This document shows, piece after piece, positions 9,203 to 17,014 of a stretch of DNA of 52,998 nucleotides (position 1 is its first letter; each line of letters opens with the position of its first letter). This DNA comes from Candidatus Obscuribacter sp. (GTDB taxonomy: Bacteria; Cyanobacteriota; Vampirovibrionia; Obscuribacterales; Obscuribacteraceae): NCBI GenBank assembly GCA_021772135.1, contig JADYXQ010000320.1, positions 1-52,998 on the forward strand, read 5' to 3'. Under the pieces are notes generated by a model. The model was not told where the DNA came from. It saw only the letters and a list, made by a program, of their open reading frames with translations, and did no database searches. A program made the translations under genes and the position numbers.

Positions 9203-9637
9203 GTGGAGCACGTTACGTCTTGGATGGACATCTTAGTGGCCGTGGCCCTTATTTTCCTAGCCGTGTCACTGATGGCGGTGAGCCTGCCATTGATGTCGAT
9301 GGTCAAACAGTCTGAGCGTACACTTTCCGCTTTAGAACGTCTGTTTGGCACCATTGATCGTGAATTAGGACCAACCCTCAAGCAAGTTGATACGTTGCTC
9401 GGCACCGTGCTTGAGCTTAAGACCAGCGCGGAGAAACGCATAACTGAAGTCGGTTCGAAAGTAGGCGATGTTACAGGTGGCTTGACCAAAATTACAGGTG
9501 AAGCCAAGAAGCATTCATCAGTATTTGGAGCCGGCCTTTTCGCCGGTATTCGCTCTTATATCGAACGGCCAGATAAGGCTCGTCAGGAATCAGCAAAAGA
9601 TAGTGAAGCAATGAGACTGTCCGAAGTGGGCAAATAA
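9203..9637 (+). CDS. DUF948-type membrane protein (YtxG-like)
   Basis: 144 residues from GTG 9203, with AAAAGGGG at 9189-9196 as ribosome site. One membrane helix lies at about residues 7-32 (VAVALIFLAVSLMAVSLPLM), followed by a long helical region (LSALERLFGTIDRELGPTLK) with the periodicity of DUF948 proteins. In Bacillus, ytxG (DUF948) and ytxH are neighbours and co-transcribed. Here the DUF948 gene sits between two YtxH genes, which supports the assignment and suggests the products work together at the membrane. Confidence 0.7.
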   Translation: MEHVTSWMDILVAVALIFLAVSLMAVSLPLMSMVKQSERTLSALERLFGTIDRELGPTLKQVDTLLGTVLELKTSAEKRITEVGSKVGDVTGGLTKITGEAKKHSSVFGAGLFAGIRSYIERPDKARQESAKDSEAMRLSEVGK

Positions 9638-9664
9638 TATTCAGTAAGGATAGAGGTGAAACAT

Positions 9665-9997
9665 ATGAGCAGATTTCTAGAAGGGTTGGTCGTTGGCGGA
9701 GTGATGGGCTACATTGTTGGAATTCTTTCGGCACCTAAGTCTGGCGCTGAACTGAGACAACAAATTGCCGACAATTCTGAAGACTTGTACAAACAAGCAT
9801 CTGACTCTCTTGTTGATATTCGTGAGAAAACCGGCACCGTCATCAACGAAGCTCAAACGAAGGGCACCGAGGTGTTTAAGAAGGCTTCCGATTCCGTTGT
9901 GGGCACCAAAGAGCAAATTGCGCAGAAGCTCCAGGAGCTGGCTGGGCAGAGCACTAAAGTAATGGTTGATGATGTGGAAAGCGCCACTTCGGGCTAG
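9665..9997 (+). CDS. YtxH-domain protein, second copy
   Basis: 110 residues from ATG 9665. GAGGTG at 9653-9658 is well placed as the ribosome site, so the GTG at 9656 is not used. The membrane segment is VVGGVMGYIVGILSAPKSGAE (residues about 8-24), containing the same APKSG motif as the first copy. The remaining 80 residues are a long amphipathic helix with repeating SD/SV and KEQ units. It lies 27 bases after the DUF948 gene and forms one unit with it. Function is not known beyond membrane association. Confidence 0.75.
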   Translation: MSRFLEGLVVGGVMGYIVGILSAPKSGAELRQQIADNSEDLYKQASDSLVDIREKTGTVINEAQTKGTEVFKKASDSVVGTKEQIAQKLQELAGQSTKVMVDDVESATSG

Positions 9998-10043
9998 TAC
10001 GTTTTGAGCCGGGCCACTACCCGCTCAGTTAGAGATTGATCGA

Positions 10044-10808
10044 TTGAATAAGAAGAATTCCAGCCCCAAACGGCTGCTGAGGCTTAACCGTGCTTTAGCA
10101 GCTACTGGCCTATGTTCTCGCCGAAAGGCCGATGTGCTCATTACCGAAGGGCAAGTGCGGCTCAATGGTGAGGTGGTGACCGACTTTAATCGCCTGGTTG
10201 ATCTGGGTCGGGATAAGTTGGCCGTGAATGGAGTTCCTCTGCACGGTAAAAGACATGAATACGTTGTCATGAATAAGCCCAAAGGTGTGGTGGTTACTTG
10301 CGATGATGATCGCGGTCGCCGCACTGTGATTGATTTGTTGCCGGAAGAGCTGACGCATCTCAAGCCCGTGGGTCGTTTAGATTCAGACTCAGAGGGCCTT
10401 TTGCTGCTTACCAATGATGGCGACCTGGCGCGTTTCTTGACGCATCCATCTCACGAAGTGCCAAAGCTTTACAGAGTTAACGTGGAAGGCGACATCTCCA
10501 AAAACGCCATAACCGCCCTGCGGCAAGGTGTCAGGTTGTCAGAAGGAATGACCGAACCTGCTTTCGTGCGTAAAATTTCTGCAAATACTCGCTATTCACA
10601 GCTGGAAATAGAATTGACGGAAGGCAAAAACCGGCAAATCAGGCGGATGTTGGCTCAGGTTGGCTACAGAGTGACGCGTTTGGTCAGGGTTGCCATTGGT
10701 GGGTTACAATTAAGTCAACTGGAGTCTGGATCGTGGCGGCATCTGAACAATCAGGAATTAGCTTTCCTGCGGGCAGCCGAGAGCGGTCAAAGTCAAAACG
10801 TAGATTAG
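10044..10808 (+). CDS. rluB: rRNA pseudouridine synthase, RsuA/RluB family
   Basis: 254 residues. An N-terminal S4 RNA-binding domain (LNRALAATGLCSRRKADVLI) is followed by the catalytic domain with GRLDSDSEGLLLLTNDG; Asp113 in GRLD is the catalytic residue of this family. The C-terminal part (EGKNRQIRRMLAQVGY) is the other signature of RsuA/RluB/RluE/RluF enzymes, which convert uridine to pseudouridine in rRNA. RluB (23S) is the commonest form outside enterobacteria, but the substrate cannot be fixed from sequence alone. The start is TTG 10044 with AGAGAT upstream at 10030-10035; no better start fits the S4 domain. Confidence 0.88.
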   Translation: MNKKNSSPKRLLRLNRALAATGLCSRRKADVLITEGQVRLNGEVVTDFNRLVDLGRDKLAVNGVPLHGKRHEYVVMNKPKGVVVTCDDDRGRRTVIDLLPEELTHLKPVGRLDSDSEGLLLLTNDGDLARFLTHPSHEVPKLYRVNVEGDISKNAITALRQGVRLSEGMTEPAFVRKISANTRYSQLEIELTEGKNRQIRRMLAQVGYRVTRLVRVAIGGLQLSQLESGSWRHLNNQELAFLRAAESGQSQNVD

Positions 10809-10882
10809 CAGGCTGATTGCCGGCATCAAAAGCAACACAAACACCAAAATAGTACACTTCGCGCATACCTGGATACGGCTAA

Positions 10883-11941
10883 ATGTCTCTTGAGCAGATT
10901 GGGCAAAAACTGAAGAACACACGTGAGGCACAGAACCTGACTTTAGGGCAGGTTTACGACCGCACCAGAATTCCCACGAATCATATTGACGCACTTGAGA
11001 GTGGAAGATTTGATGACCTGCCGGAACCTGTGTACGTAGCCGGCTTTATTAAGCGCTACGGTGAAATGCTCGGCTTAAACGGGCAATCACTGGCCGACGA
11101 ATATAAACGCGCCGGTCAACCGGCACCAGATACGGGGCGTGGATTATTCAACCGCGGTGGTGCCGTACAACAAGCTGTGGCACCGGTTGTCTATGTATCA
11201 AAAGCACGTGTCGAGACTGAGGCACCAAGCTTTACCAAAACTTTCTTCTATCCGAGCTTGTTGCTGGTAGCCGTTCTTGGTGTAGTGTGCGGCCTGGGGG
11301 CATGGTACCAAGCTCAAATGGCCAATCAGCAAGATCCGGGCGTACTGGCGCTAGGACGTTCGGCCGATCGCTATAACGCCGCTCAAATTCCCGCCACTGT
11401 TAGCGGTGCTGCCGTCAATGGCCAACCGGTGAATGGTACGGCGACAGCGCCTAATACTGACAATAAAATTGCTTTGCTCGCCAGCCAGCATGTTTGGTTA
11501 GAAGTAAAATCATTGGCTTCCGGTCAATCTTTGTATACCGGTTATTTGGAAATGGGCGAGCGTCGTGACTTCCAGGATCCGCAAGGACTGCGTGTTCGTG
11601 CTGGTAATGGCGGCAGCTTAACTGTTGATTATCAAGGAAAATCCGAATCTTTCGGCCTGGCAGGCAAGATTTCGGAACGCGTCTTTGCTCCGGTAGCAAC
11701 TGCAACAACTGGTGATCCCGCTTCCTCCGTCACAGCTACTGGTGCAACCAAGCCTGTAACAACTGTAAAGTGGAAACCGGCTGTGAAAAAAGCATCGGTA
11801 GATGGCTCAGGTAGCCAGGGGCGCCGCTCTCGCCGGTCAGAAGAAGGCACACGCGACATTCCAGGCGTCTCATCTGGAGGCGGGGCTAGATCTATAGATG
11901 TGCCATACCGCTACAATGAGGGTCGTCTTGATAACGACTAG
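10883..11941 (+). CDS. rodZ: RodZ-like cytoskeleton-membrane protein
   Basis: 352 residues. An N-terminal helix-turn-helix of the XRE type (IGQKLKNTREAQNLTLGQVYDRTRI, then GFIKRYGEMLGL) occupies residues 1-70. A single membrane helix lies at about residues 119-142 (FFYPSLLLVAVLGVVCGLGA). The outer part carries the RodZ C-terminal beta domain (DUF4115; VWLEVKSLASGQSLYTGYLE), then a Ser/Arg-rich tail. RodZ binds MreB through the helix-turn-helix and supports rod shape. It lies directly before rimO, the same order as rodZ-like genes in many Gram-positive bacteria. The mreD/mrdA genes are 9 kb upstream. Confidence 0.85.
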   Translation: MSLEQIGQKLKNTREAQNLTLGQVYDRTRIPTNHIDALESGRFDDLPEPVYVAGFIKRYGEMLGLNGQSLADEYKRAGQPAPDTGRGLFNRGGAVQQAVAPVVYVSKARVETEAPSFTKTFFYPSLLLVAVLGVVCGLGAWYQAQMANQQDPGVLALGRSADRYNAAQIPATVSGAAVNGQPVNGTATAPNTDNKIALLASQHVWLEVKSLASGQSLYTGYLEMGERRDFQDPQGLRVRAGNGGSLTVDYQGKSESFGLAGKISERVFAPVATATTGDPASSVTATGATKPVTTVKWKPAVKKASVDGSGSQGRRSRRSEEGTRDIPGVSSGGGARSIDVPYRYNEGRLDND

Positions 11942-12000
11942 AGCAATCAACGTAATTGCAGTTGAGAGCCAAGCGTTAGCGACTCTGGAGAAAGTGAGAA

Positions 12001-13443
12001 ATGCGTAACCCTAAAATAGGGGTGGTTTCTTTGGGCTGTCCCAAAAATGCCACTGACACGGAAGTGATGCTCGGCCTTCTGAACGAAGCCGGATTCGAAG
12101 TCACATTCGACAACGACGATGCCGATATGTGCCTGGTCAACACTTGCTCTTTCATTGGTGACGCCCGCAAAGAATCGGTGCGCACACTGGTGGAATTAGC
12201 CGACCAGGGCAAAGAACTCATCATCGCAGGTTGTCTTGCACAGCACTTCAGAGAAGAATTGCTCGCTGAAATTCCAGAGGCCCGCGCGGTTGTTGGCACC
12301 GGTGACATTACTAAAATTGTTGACGTGATCAAAGCCGTGGCTCGCGACTCTTCACTGAGAGTGGTGGAAGTCAGCGATGTGCCTAACAATTATGATGACG
12401 AGGTCTTGCCGCGGATGGCCATCGGTGTAGGCGCTTCAGCCTATCTGAAAATCGCCGAAGGCTGCGATCACGCTTGTACATTCTGTATCATCCCGATTCT
12501 ACGCGGCAAGTTCCGCTCTCGCACTATCGAATCGTTAGTTAAAGAAGCACGCATTCTGGTGAAAGGCGGAGTCAAGGAAATTATTCTGGTATCACAAGAT
12601 TCCAGCTATTACGGCCTCGATATTTACAGCAAGATGGCTCTGCCAGAGCTTCTTGAAGCGTTACACGAAATCGAAGATCTTGATTGGATACGCATCATGT
12701 ATTGCTATCCCACCGAAACCAATCGCGCATTGCTTGAAACCATTGCGCGCTTGCCCAAGGTAGTGAAGTATGTGGATATTCCGCTGCAACACTCTCACCC
12801 TGCCGTTCTTTCGGCTATGGCGAGACCGAGAAATCCAGAGAAAGTAATGGACTTGATTCGCGAAGTCTTGCCCGAAGTAAAAATTCGCTCTACTTTCATT
12901 GTCGGATTTCCTGGCGAAACTGACGAACAATTCGAGCATCTTGTGCAATTTATCGAGAAATACCGCTTTGACAGATTAGGCGTATTTACTTATTCCAAGC
13001 AGACTGAAGTGCCTTCTGGCAACATGGAAAATCAGATTACCGAAAAGGTGAAAAAAGCGAGACGCAATCGTATTATGCGTCTGCAGCACGACATTGCTTT
13101 TGCCTCCAACAAAGCCATGATCGGGCAAGTGATACCAGTGTTGATTGAGAGCTACGACGAAAGCAAAAATCTCTATATTGGCCGCAGTCCTTGGGATGCT
13201 CCCGGTATCGATAATCAAGTTTATGTCCGTCAATCAGAAGAGGTTCCGGTCTATATGGCCGAAGTAAATATGGTTCTGATCGAAGAGGCCAAACCTTACG
13301 ATTTAATTGGTGTTGCCTGTAGTGACACTGAAAATGCAACCGCCGGCCAGTCTGATACTGAGTCAGGCAGTCAACCTGATACTAAAGCCAAGGTGCAAGG
13401 CGGCGCGAAAGAATTGGTCACGGCAGTGTCAATTTCGAAATAG
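12001..13443 (+). CDS. rimO: Ribosomal protein S12 methylthiotransferase RimO
   Basis: Radical-SAM enzyme that adds a methylthio group to an Asp of ribosomal protein S12. The N-terminal domain starts VVSLGCPKNATDTEVMLG and has CLVNTCSF and AGCLAQ, supplying the three Cys of the auxiliary cluster. The radical-SAM motif is GCDHACTFC with Cys155, Cys159 and Cys162. The TRAM domain follows. At 480 residues it is about 35-40 longer than usual; the extra is a Thr/Asp/Gln-rich tail after residue 440. The start ATG 12001 (MRNPKIGVVSLGC) is fixed by the conserved N-terminus, with GGAGAAAGTGAGAA upstream. Confidence 0.95.
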   Translation: MRNPKIGVVSLGCPKNATDTEVMLGLLNEAGFEVTFDNDDADMCLVNTCSFIGDARKESVRTLVELADQGKELIIAGCLAQHFREELLAEIPEARAVVGTGDITKIVDVIKAVARDSSLRVVEVSDVPNNYDDEVLPRMAIGVGASAYLKIAEGCDHACTFCIIPILRGKFRSRTIESLVKEARILVKGGVKEIILVSQDSSYYGLDIYSKMALPELLEALHEIEDLDWIRIMYCYPTETNRALLETIARLPKVVKYVDIPLQHSHPAVLSAMARPRNPEKVMDLIREVLPEVKIRSTFIVGFPGETDEQFEHLVQFIEKYRFDRLGVFTYSKQTEVPSGNMENQITEKVKKARRNRIMRLQHDIAFASNKAMIGQVIPVLIESYDESKNLYIGRSPWDAPGIDNQVYVRQSEEVPVYMAEVNMVLIEEAKPYDLIGVACSDTENATAGQSDTESGSQPDTKAKVQGGAKELVTAVSISK

Positions 13444-13624
13444 GTCCTTGAGCATTTGAGCATAGCTCGAAGCAATTGGTTCGATGAGCGATTGGTTCAA
13501 TACCCGATTGTATCGATGAGCGACAAAATCGATGACCCACGTTCTACTGCTGCTGAAAGGCAAGCATTTAAACTAGCCGTCGCAGCAGATACAGTTTTGG
13601 AACTAGCTATATGGAGGTGCAGAT

Positions 13625-13792
13625 ATGCTCGAACCCTTATCTGCTCATTTGTTAACTTTTGAGCGCGGAAAATCAGAAGGCACAGTGTTGTGTGAGCGGG
13701 CGCAAGAGATACGTAAGAAATTTGCATGCATAGTTGAGTTTTGTGGCGCTGGTGATGCTTCCGCGACGCGCCGGCATTTGATGATTGGGTAA
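13625..13792 (+). CDS. Small protein of 55 residues, unknown function
   Basis: ATG 13625 to TAA 13790-13792, with an excellent ribosome site (GGAGGTG at 13612-13618, 6 bases before the start). The protein begins MLEPLSAHLLTFERGKSEG, carries three Cys (residues 23, 35, 40) and ends ATRRHLMIG. No family is recognised. The stop codon is the first base pair of palindrome copy 3, so transcription would end right after it. The strong ribosome site and tight terminator make it more likely real than chance. It overlaps a longer frame (13456-13662) that has no ribosome site. Confidence 0.5.
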   Translation: MLEPLSAHLLTFERGKSEGTVLCERAQEIRKKFACIVEFCGAGDASATRRHLMIG

Positions 13793-13831
13793 AACAGGAA
13801 CCCGGATCGATATCGATCCGGGTTCCTGTTT
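13792..13831. repeat. Long palindrome, copy 3 of the family (compensated variant)
   Basis: Perfect 40-base palindrome, the longest of the four. The core GGATCGATATCGATCC is unchanged, but the next pair is C:G instead of T:A on both sides, so the change is compensated and pairing is kept. The outer arms (AAACAGGAAC / GTTCCTGTTT) are unrelated to those of the other copies. It directly follows the 55-codon gene and is followed by a pyrimidine-rich stretch. Confidence 0.9.
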
Positions 13832-13893
13832 CTTATCTATCGGCCTGTGGTTTACTTCTTCAAAGGCACTAAATATGGTGTCAGAAGTCAGCT

Positions 13894-13909
13894 TTGACTA
13901 TATAGTCAA
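13894..13909. promoter_or_regulatory. 16-base palindrome, candidate operator
   Basis: TTGACTATATAGTCAA is a perfect 16-base palindrome about 90 bases before the start of the DNA-binding protein gene at 14000. Its left half could also serve as a -35 element. A self-regulatory operator is a guess from position and symmetry only. Confidence 0.35.
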
Positions 13910-13999
13910 GAATCAACGATTGCCGAATAATATTTTCCTTTTCAATTGAACTTTCGACTCCGATTTTACGTTTTACATAACATGACGGGAGGGTTTGTC

Positions 14000-15055
14000 A
14001 TGACTATGTCAGATGCTGAAATCGCGCTGGAGATTAAAATTAAAAAGGCATATCGGGCCTTCAATCGCAGAGTAAAAACGGATGAGGACGCTTTGGATGT
14101 AATTTATAAAAAGCTGAAAAAGTTGCACCGCATTGGATGCCAGTGCGGTTGCACAGACGTTGTAAGAAAAAAAGGTGCTCGGTCATTCGTCTGCTCGGAT
14201 TGTAAAGAAGAAACACACTTTACTGTTGGCACTGTTTACGAGGGCAAAGTGCGAATTAGAGCGATGCTTGGTGCCATTCACTTAAGCGAGCGAAATTTGC
14301 CTGTGACTTCTTCAAAATTAAGTAAGTTATTCAAGATTGGTTATGGAACGGCACACAATATTCTTTTAAATCAAGGTATTTTGATCAACAAGTCGATGCC
14401 CAGCAGTGCGCTCGCGCTAACAGGTAAAGGATTGCAATCAATTATCTTTCGAAGAAGCAGTGAAACACCAATCAGAAGACATCCAGTCGCGGAGCAAGAA
14501 GAAGTGGAGAAAGAATTGTTCGAAACTACAGCCTCCACAAATGAAAGCTCGAAAGGTTCAAACAAGGATACGGATTCAACCAACGAACTCGAGCTCAATC
14601 TCACAGATGATCAGAAGCGAGTTCTCAAAGCTTTGTCTGAAACTTCACAATCGGTTGATGACCTTTGTATAATTACCGAGCTACCAGCAGGGGCCGTAAG
14701 CAGCGCTCTAGTATTTTTGCACCTGGATAACTTAGTTGACGAATTGCCTGGTGGACGTTACACCCGCAAGGCACCAGTGAAACAGTCGTCAATGGCCAGT
14801 CGGTTTGCGCAGAATCTCGAAGCTCTAAACATTTCGTTGAACGCTTTTATAGCTTTCATCGAATTGACTTCTAAAGGCGTATCGCGAAAATGCCTGCAAC
14901 TGTATCTATCTCAATTTTGGTATCACTTGGACAAAACTTTTTGGCAGAAAGGTGCACTTTCGCTTTTGTACCTCAACAATCCGTCGCCGAGCCCAATGGC
15001 GGTGCGAAATTATGTATCGCCAAATCTCTTAAGGCTACCGGCATTTTCTCTGTGA
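14000..15055 (+). CDS. Transposase-derived zinc-ribbon protein with DprA-like winged helix
   Basis: 351 residues from ATG 14000; GGGAGGG at 13985-13991 is the ribosome site. Residues 45-110 resemble the N-terminal zinc ribbon of IS1595-type transposases: Cys47, 49, 51, 65 and 68, then HFTVGTVYEGKVRIRAMLGAIHLSE. Residues about 200-258 resemble the winged helix at the end of DprA (LKALSETSQSVDDLCIITEL, LVDELPGGRYTRK). Residues about 290-315 (SKGVSRKCLQLYLSQFWYHL) resemble the stretch near the end of IS1595 transposases. No DDE catalytic core is present. I infer a domesticated DNA-binding protein, possibly a regulator. No inverted repeats or target duplications were seen around it. The domain likenesses are recalled, not searched. 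Confidence 0.6.
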   Translation: MTMSDAEIALEIKIKKAYRAFNRRVKTDEDALDVIYKKLKKLHRIGCQCGCTDVVRKKGARSFVCSDCKEETHFTVGTVYEGKVRIRAMLGAIHLSERNLPVTSSKLSKLFKIGYGTAHNILLNQGILINKSMPSSALALTGKGLQSIIFRRSSETPIRRHPVAEQEEVEKELFETTASTNESSKGSNKDTDSTNELELNLTDDQKRVLKALSETSQSVDDLCIITELPAGAVSSALVFLHLDNLVDELPGGRYTRKAPVKQSSMASRFAQNLEALNISLNAFIAFIELTSKGVSRKCLQLYLSQFWYHLDKTFWQKGALSLLYLNNPSPSPMAVRNYVSPNLLRLPAFSL

Positions 15056-15070
15056 GTTAAATAGCTTTGA

Positions 15071-15763
15071 CTAAATCACAGACTTAGCCGATTCCAGCGC
15101 GCGGCTTAGATGTTCGCGAGCAATCTTGAAAAGATTGTCAGCCATGGCGAGGTGGTCATAATCATAGTTTTGGCAGAAGTATTGCAGTTCTTCCAGGCCG
15201 TCGGCAGCCTGGGCGATTGAATGGCGCATCCATTGTATAGCTGGTTTCAGAGTGAGAGGTGGCGGATCGCTTGTGAATTGTTCACTGGCCCGGCGCAGAG
15301 TTTGCTCAATTTCCTCTACATATAGTGAAAATTCTTCCAGCAGCTGGTCATCATAAATATCTTGCGACAGGGCGCCGAGTCGTTGTTTGTATTTGGACAG
15401 AATTGATTCGATTGAACGACGCAAGGGCAAAAAAACCTGCTTCAGATAACGCTCTCTTGCTTTTTCTTCGTCGAGCGAATCTTGCACATGAGTTGGCATG
15501 CGCATTTGCGTACGCGGACGGCTGCGAATTACGACTGAATCGTAATGGGCGCGCTTGTCCGTGTCCATCAAGGTCTCATAGGCCTCGTTAATGGACATCA
15601 TGTGTTCGGTCTCGGTCACAACCTGTGTATCGGGCTTTTTGCTTAAGGACAAGTCAGGATGGACATTTTTAACCAGATTGCGATAGGCCCGCTTTATTTC
15701 AGCCGCGCTCACATCAGGCGCTAGACCAAGTATCTCGTAGTGGTTAGTTTTTCTCAGGGCCAT
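15071..15763 (-). CDS. J-domain protein
   Basis: 230 residues. The first 75 are a J domain (HYEILGLAPDVSAAEIKRAY, then the HPD tripeptide in VKNVHPDLS, then INEAYETLMDTDKRAHYD). The remaining 150 residues are helical and not recognised; there is no Gly/Phe region or zinc-finger domain, so this is not a full DnaJ but a specialised co-chaperone that would recruit DnaK through HPD. It is convergent with the transposase-derived gene (16 bases apart) and divergent from nrdR. A similar single J-domain gene lies at 19204-20013. Confidence 0.85.
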   Translation of the reverse strand: MALRKTNHYEILGLAPDVSAAEIKRAYRNLVKNVHPDLSLSKKPDTQVVTETEHMMSINEAYETLMDTDKRAHYDSVVIRSRPRTQMRMPTHVQDSLDEEKARERYLKQVFLPLRRSIESILSKYKQRLGALSQDIYDDQLLEEFSLYVEEIEQTLRRASEQFTSDPPPLTLKPAIQWMRHSIAQAADGLEELQYFCQNYDYDHLAMADNLFKIAREHLSRALESAKSVI

Positions 15764-15782
15764 AAAGTAATTATGCCCGAAC

Positions 15783-15796
15783 TGCTTATATAAGCA
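15783..15796. promoter_or_regulatory. 14-base palindrome between J-domain gene and nrdR
   Basis: TGCTTATATAAGCA is a perfect palindrome in the 66-base divergent gap. It could be an operator for either gene. It is not a clear match to the published NrdR-box consensus, although its AT-rich core is similar. Confidence 0.3.
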
Positions 15797-15817
15797 AATT
15801 TACTATGGAGGCGCGTT

Positions 15818-15823
15818 TATAAT
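15818..15823 (+). promoter_or_regulatory. Consensus -10 element just before nrdR
   Basis: TATAAT ends 6 bases before the nrdR ATG at 15830. If used, transcription would start at or next to the start codon and give a leaderless message. No good -35 is seen at the normal distance (15795-15800 is CAAATT). Confidence 0.3.
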
Positions 15824-15829
15824 TGACTG

Positions 15830-16366
15830 ATGTTCTGTCCATTTTGTAACCACCGCGAAAGCAGAGTGCTTGAATCACGTTTGACGACGGAGAATTCGGT
15901 CAGGCGGCGACGTGAGTGTGAAGGCTGTGGTAAACGCTTTACTACTTACGAAAAGCTCGAGACGGTGCAGTTTTTAGTCGTTAAGCGTTCTGGCATTCGT
16001 GAACCTTATACAAGAGATAAGCTCAGGGCCGGTATCAGTCGCGCTTGTTCCAAAACCACTGTGACCGCTGAACAAATTGATGACCTGGTTGATTCGGTGG
16101 AGAGTGAGCTGTTGGCTTCGGGCCGTCGCGAAGTGCCGGCTTCGCTGCTTGGTGAGCTTGGTTTGCGATTGCTGAGCGGGCTTGACCAGGTCGCCTATGT
16201 AAGGTTCGCTTCGGTCTATCGCCAATTTCGTTCGATAGAAGATTTCATTGCTGAGCTTAATTTGCTCCGCAACAGCCAGATTAAGGGCAATCAGCTACTC
16301 GAATGTGAAACTCCAGTGGCCGCCGCATCCGCCACCGCCGGTGGTGCCAAGAGCCAAGAAGTCTAG
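15830..16366 (+). CDS. nrdR: Transcriptional repressor NrdR
   Basis: Zinc-ribbon/ATP-cone repressor of ribonucleotide reductase genes, sensing ATP/dATP. It starts MFCPFCNHRESRVLESRL; zinc ligands are Cys3, Cys6, Cys30 and Cys33. The ATP-cone follows from about residue 48 (LVVKRSGIREPYTRDKLRAG). At 178 residues it is about 20-25 longer than usual because of an Ala/Ser-rich tail. The start is fixed by the conserved MxCPxC. GGAGG at 15807-15811 is 18 bases upstream, too far for a normal ribosome site. Confidence 0.95.
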   Translation: MFCPFCNHRESRVLESRLTTENSVRRRRECEGCGKRFTTYEKLETVQFLVVKRSGIREPYTRDKLRAGISRACSKTTVTAEQIDDLVDSVESELLASGRREVPASLLGELGLRLLSGLDQVAYVRFASVYRQFRSIEDFIAELNLLRNSQIKGNQLLECETPVAAASATAGGAKSQEV

Positions 16367-16463
16367 GCAGCTTGGTAACTGGGCTTGTTTGCGGCGAAGA
16401 TGAAAGATCTCCAATCTGGCTTAACGCTTGTTAGCCGAAGCCCCACGGTGGCAGGTGGTGGTG

Positions 16464-16491
16464 TTACAATCGCAGACCGCTTGTCTAGAAT
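16464..16491 (+). promoter_or_regulatory. Probable promoter of rplS-rbgA-rnhB
   Basis: TTACAA at 16464-16469 and TAGAAT at 16486-16491 are 16 bases apart. Transcription would begin near 16498 and leave a leader of about 20 bases before rplS. The gap after nrdR (150 bases) is otherwise empty. Confidence 0.45.
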
Positions 16492-16516
16492 ATCTTGAAG
16501 AACCAATTAGTGAGCC

Positions 16517-16996
16517 ATGAATAGCATTATTAAAGAGATCGAAGCCCCCCTCCTCAAGACCAACTTGCCAAAGTTTGACGTCGGGGACACTGTCAAAGTT
16601 TTCGTTAAAATCAAAGAGGGCGGCAAAGAGCGCACTCAAGGTTACGAAGGCGTTGTAATTAAGCACACCGGTCACGGAGTCGGCGAAACCTTCACCGTAC
16701 GCCGCGTTTTCCAGGGTATCGGCATCGAGAGAGTTTTCCTCGTACACAGCCCCCGCGTAGAAAAAATCACTGTTCTACGTCGCGGTGACGTCCGTCGCGC
16801 CAAGCTCTATTACTTGAGGCAACGTACTGGCAAGGCTACACGTATCAAAGAGAAGCTTGGCGGCAAGAAAATTACCGCTAATATCAGTGCCAATGCTCCA
16901 GCTGCAACGCCTGCCGCCGCACCTGAAAAATCGGCTGCTACTGCTAATGCCACATCTGCTCCATCCGCTGAAGCCGCTGCTCCAGCCGAAAGCTAG
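16517..16996 (+). CDS. rplS: 50S ribosomal protein L19 with a long Ala-rich tail
   Basis: L19 lies at the 30S-50S interface. Residues 1-117 match the family: [89 protein letters not shown]. Usual L19 ends here, at about 115-125 residues. This one has about 40 more, made almost only of Ala, Pro, Thr, Ser and Glu, probably disordered. Followed by rbgA and rnhB in the order known from Bacillus. Confidence 0.96.
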   Translation: MNSIIKEIEAPLLKTNLPKFDVGDTVKVFVKIKEGGKERTQGYEGVVIKHTGHGVGETFTVRRVFQGIGIERVFLVHSPRVEKITVLRRGDVRRAKLYYLRQRTGKATRIKEKLGGKKITANISANAPAATPAAAPEKSAATANATSAPSAEAAAPAES

Positions 16997-17014
16997 ATTG
17001 ATTTTAGAAGTTGC

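Noticed and set aside
13456..13662. A 68-codon frame after rimO
   Set aside because: No ribosome site and TTG start; overlaps the 55-codon frame at 13625, which has a much better ribosome site. It also contains an imperfect CGATGAGCGA repeat that may inflate the frame.
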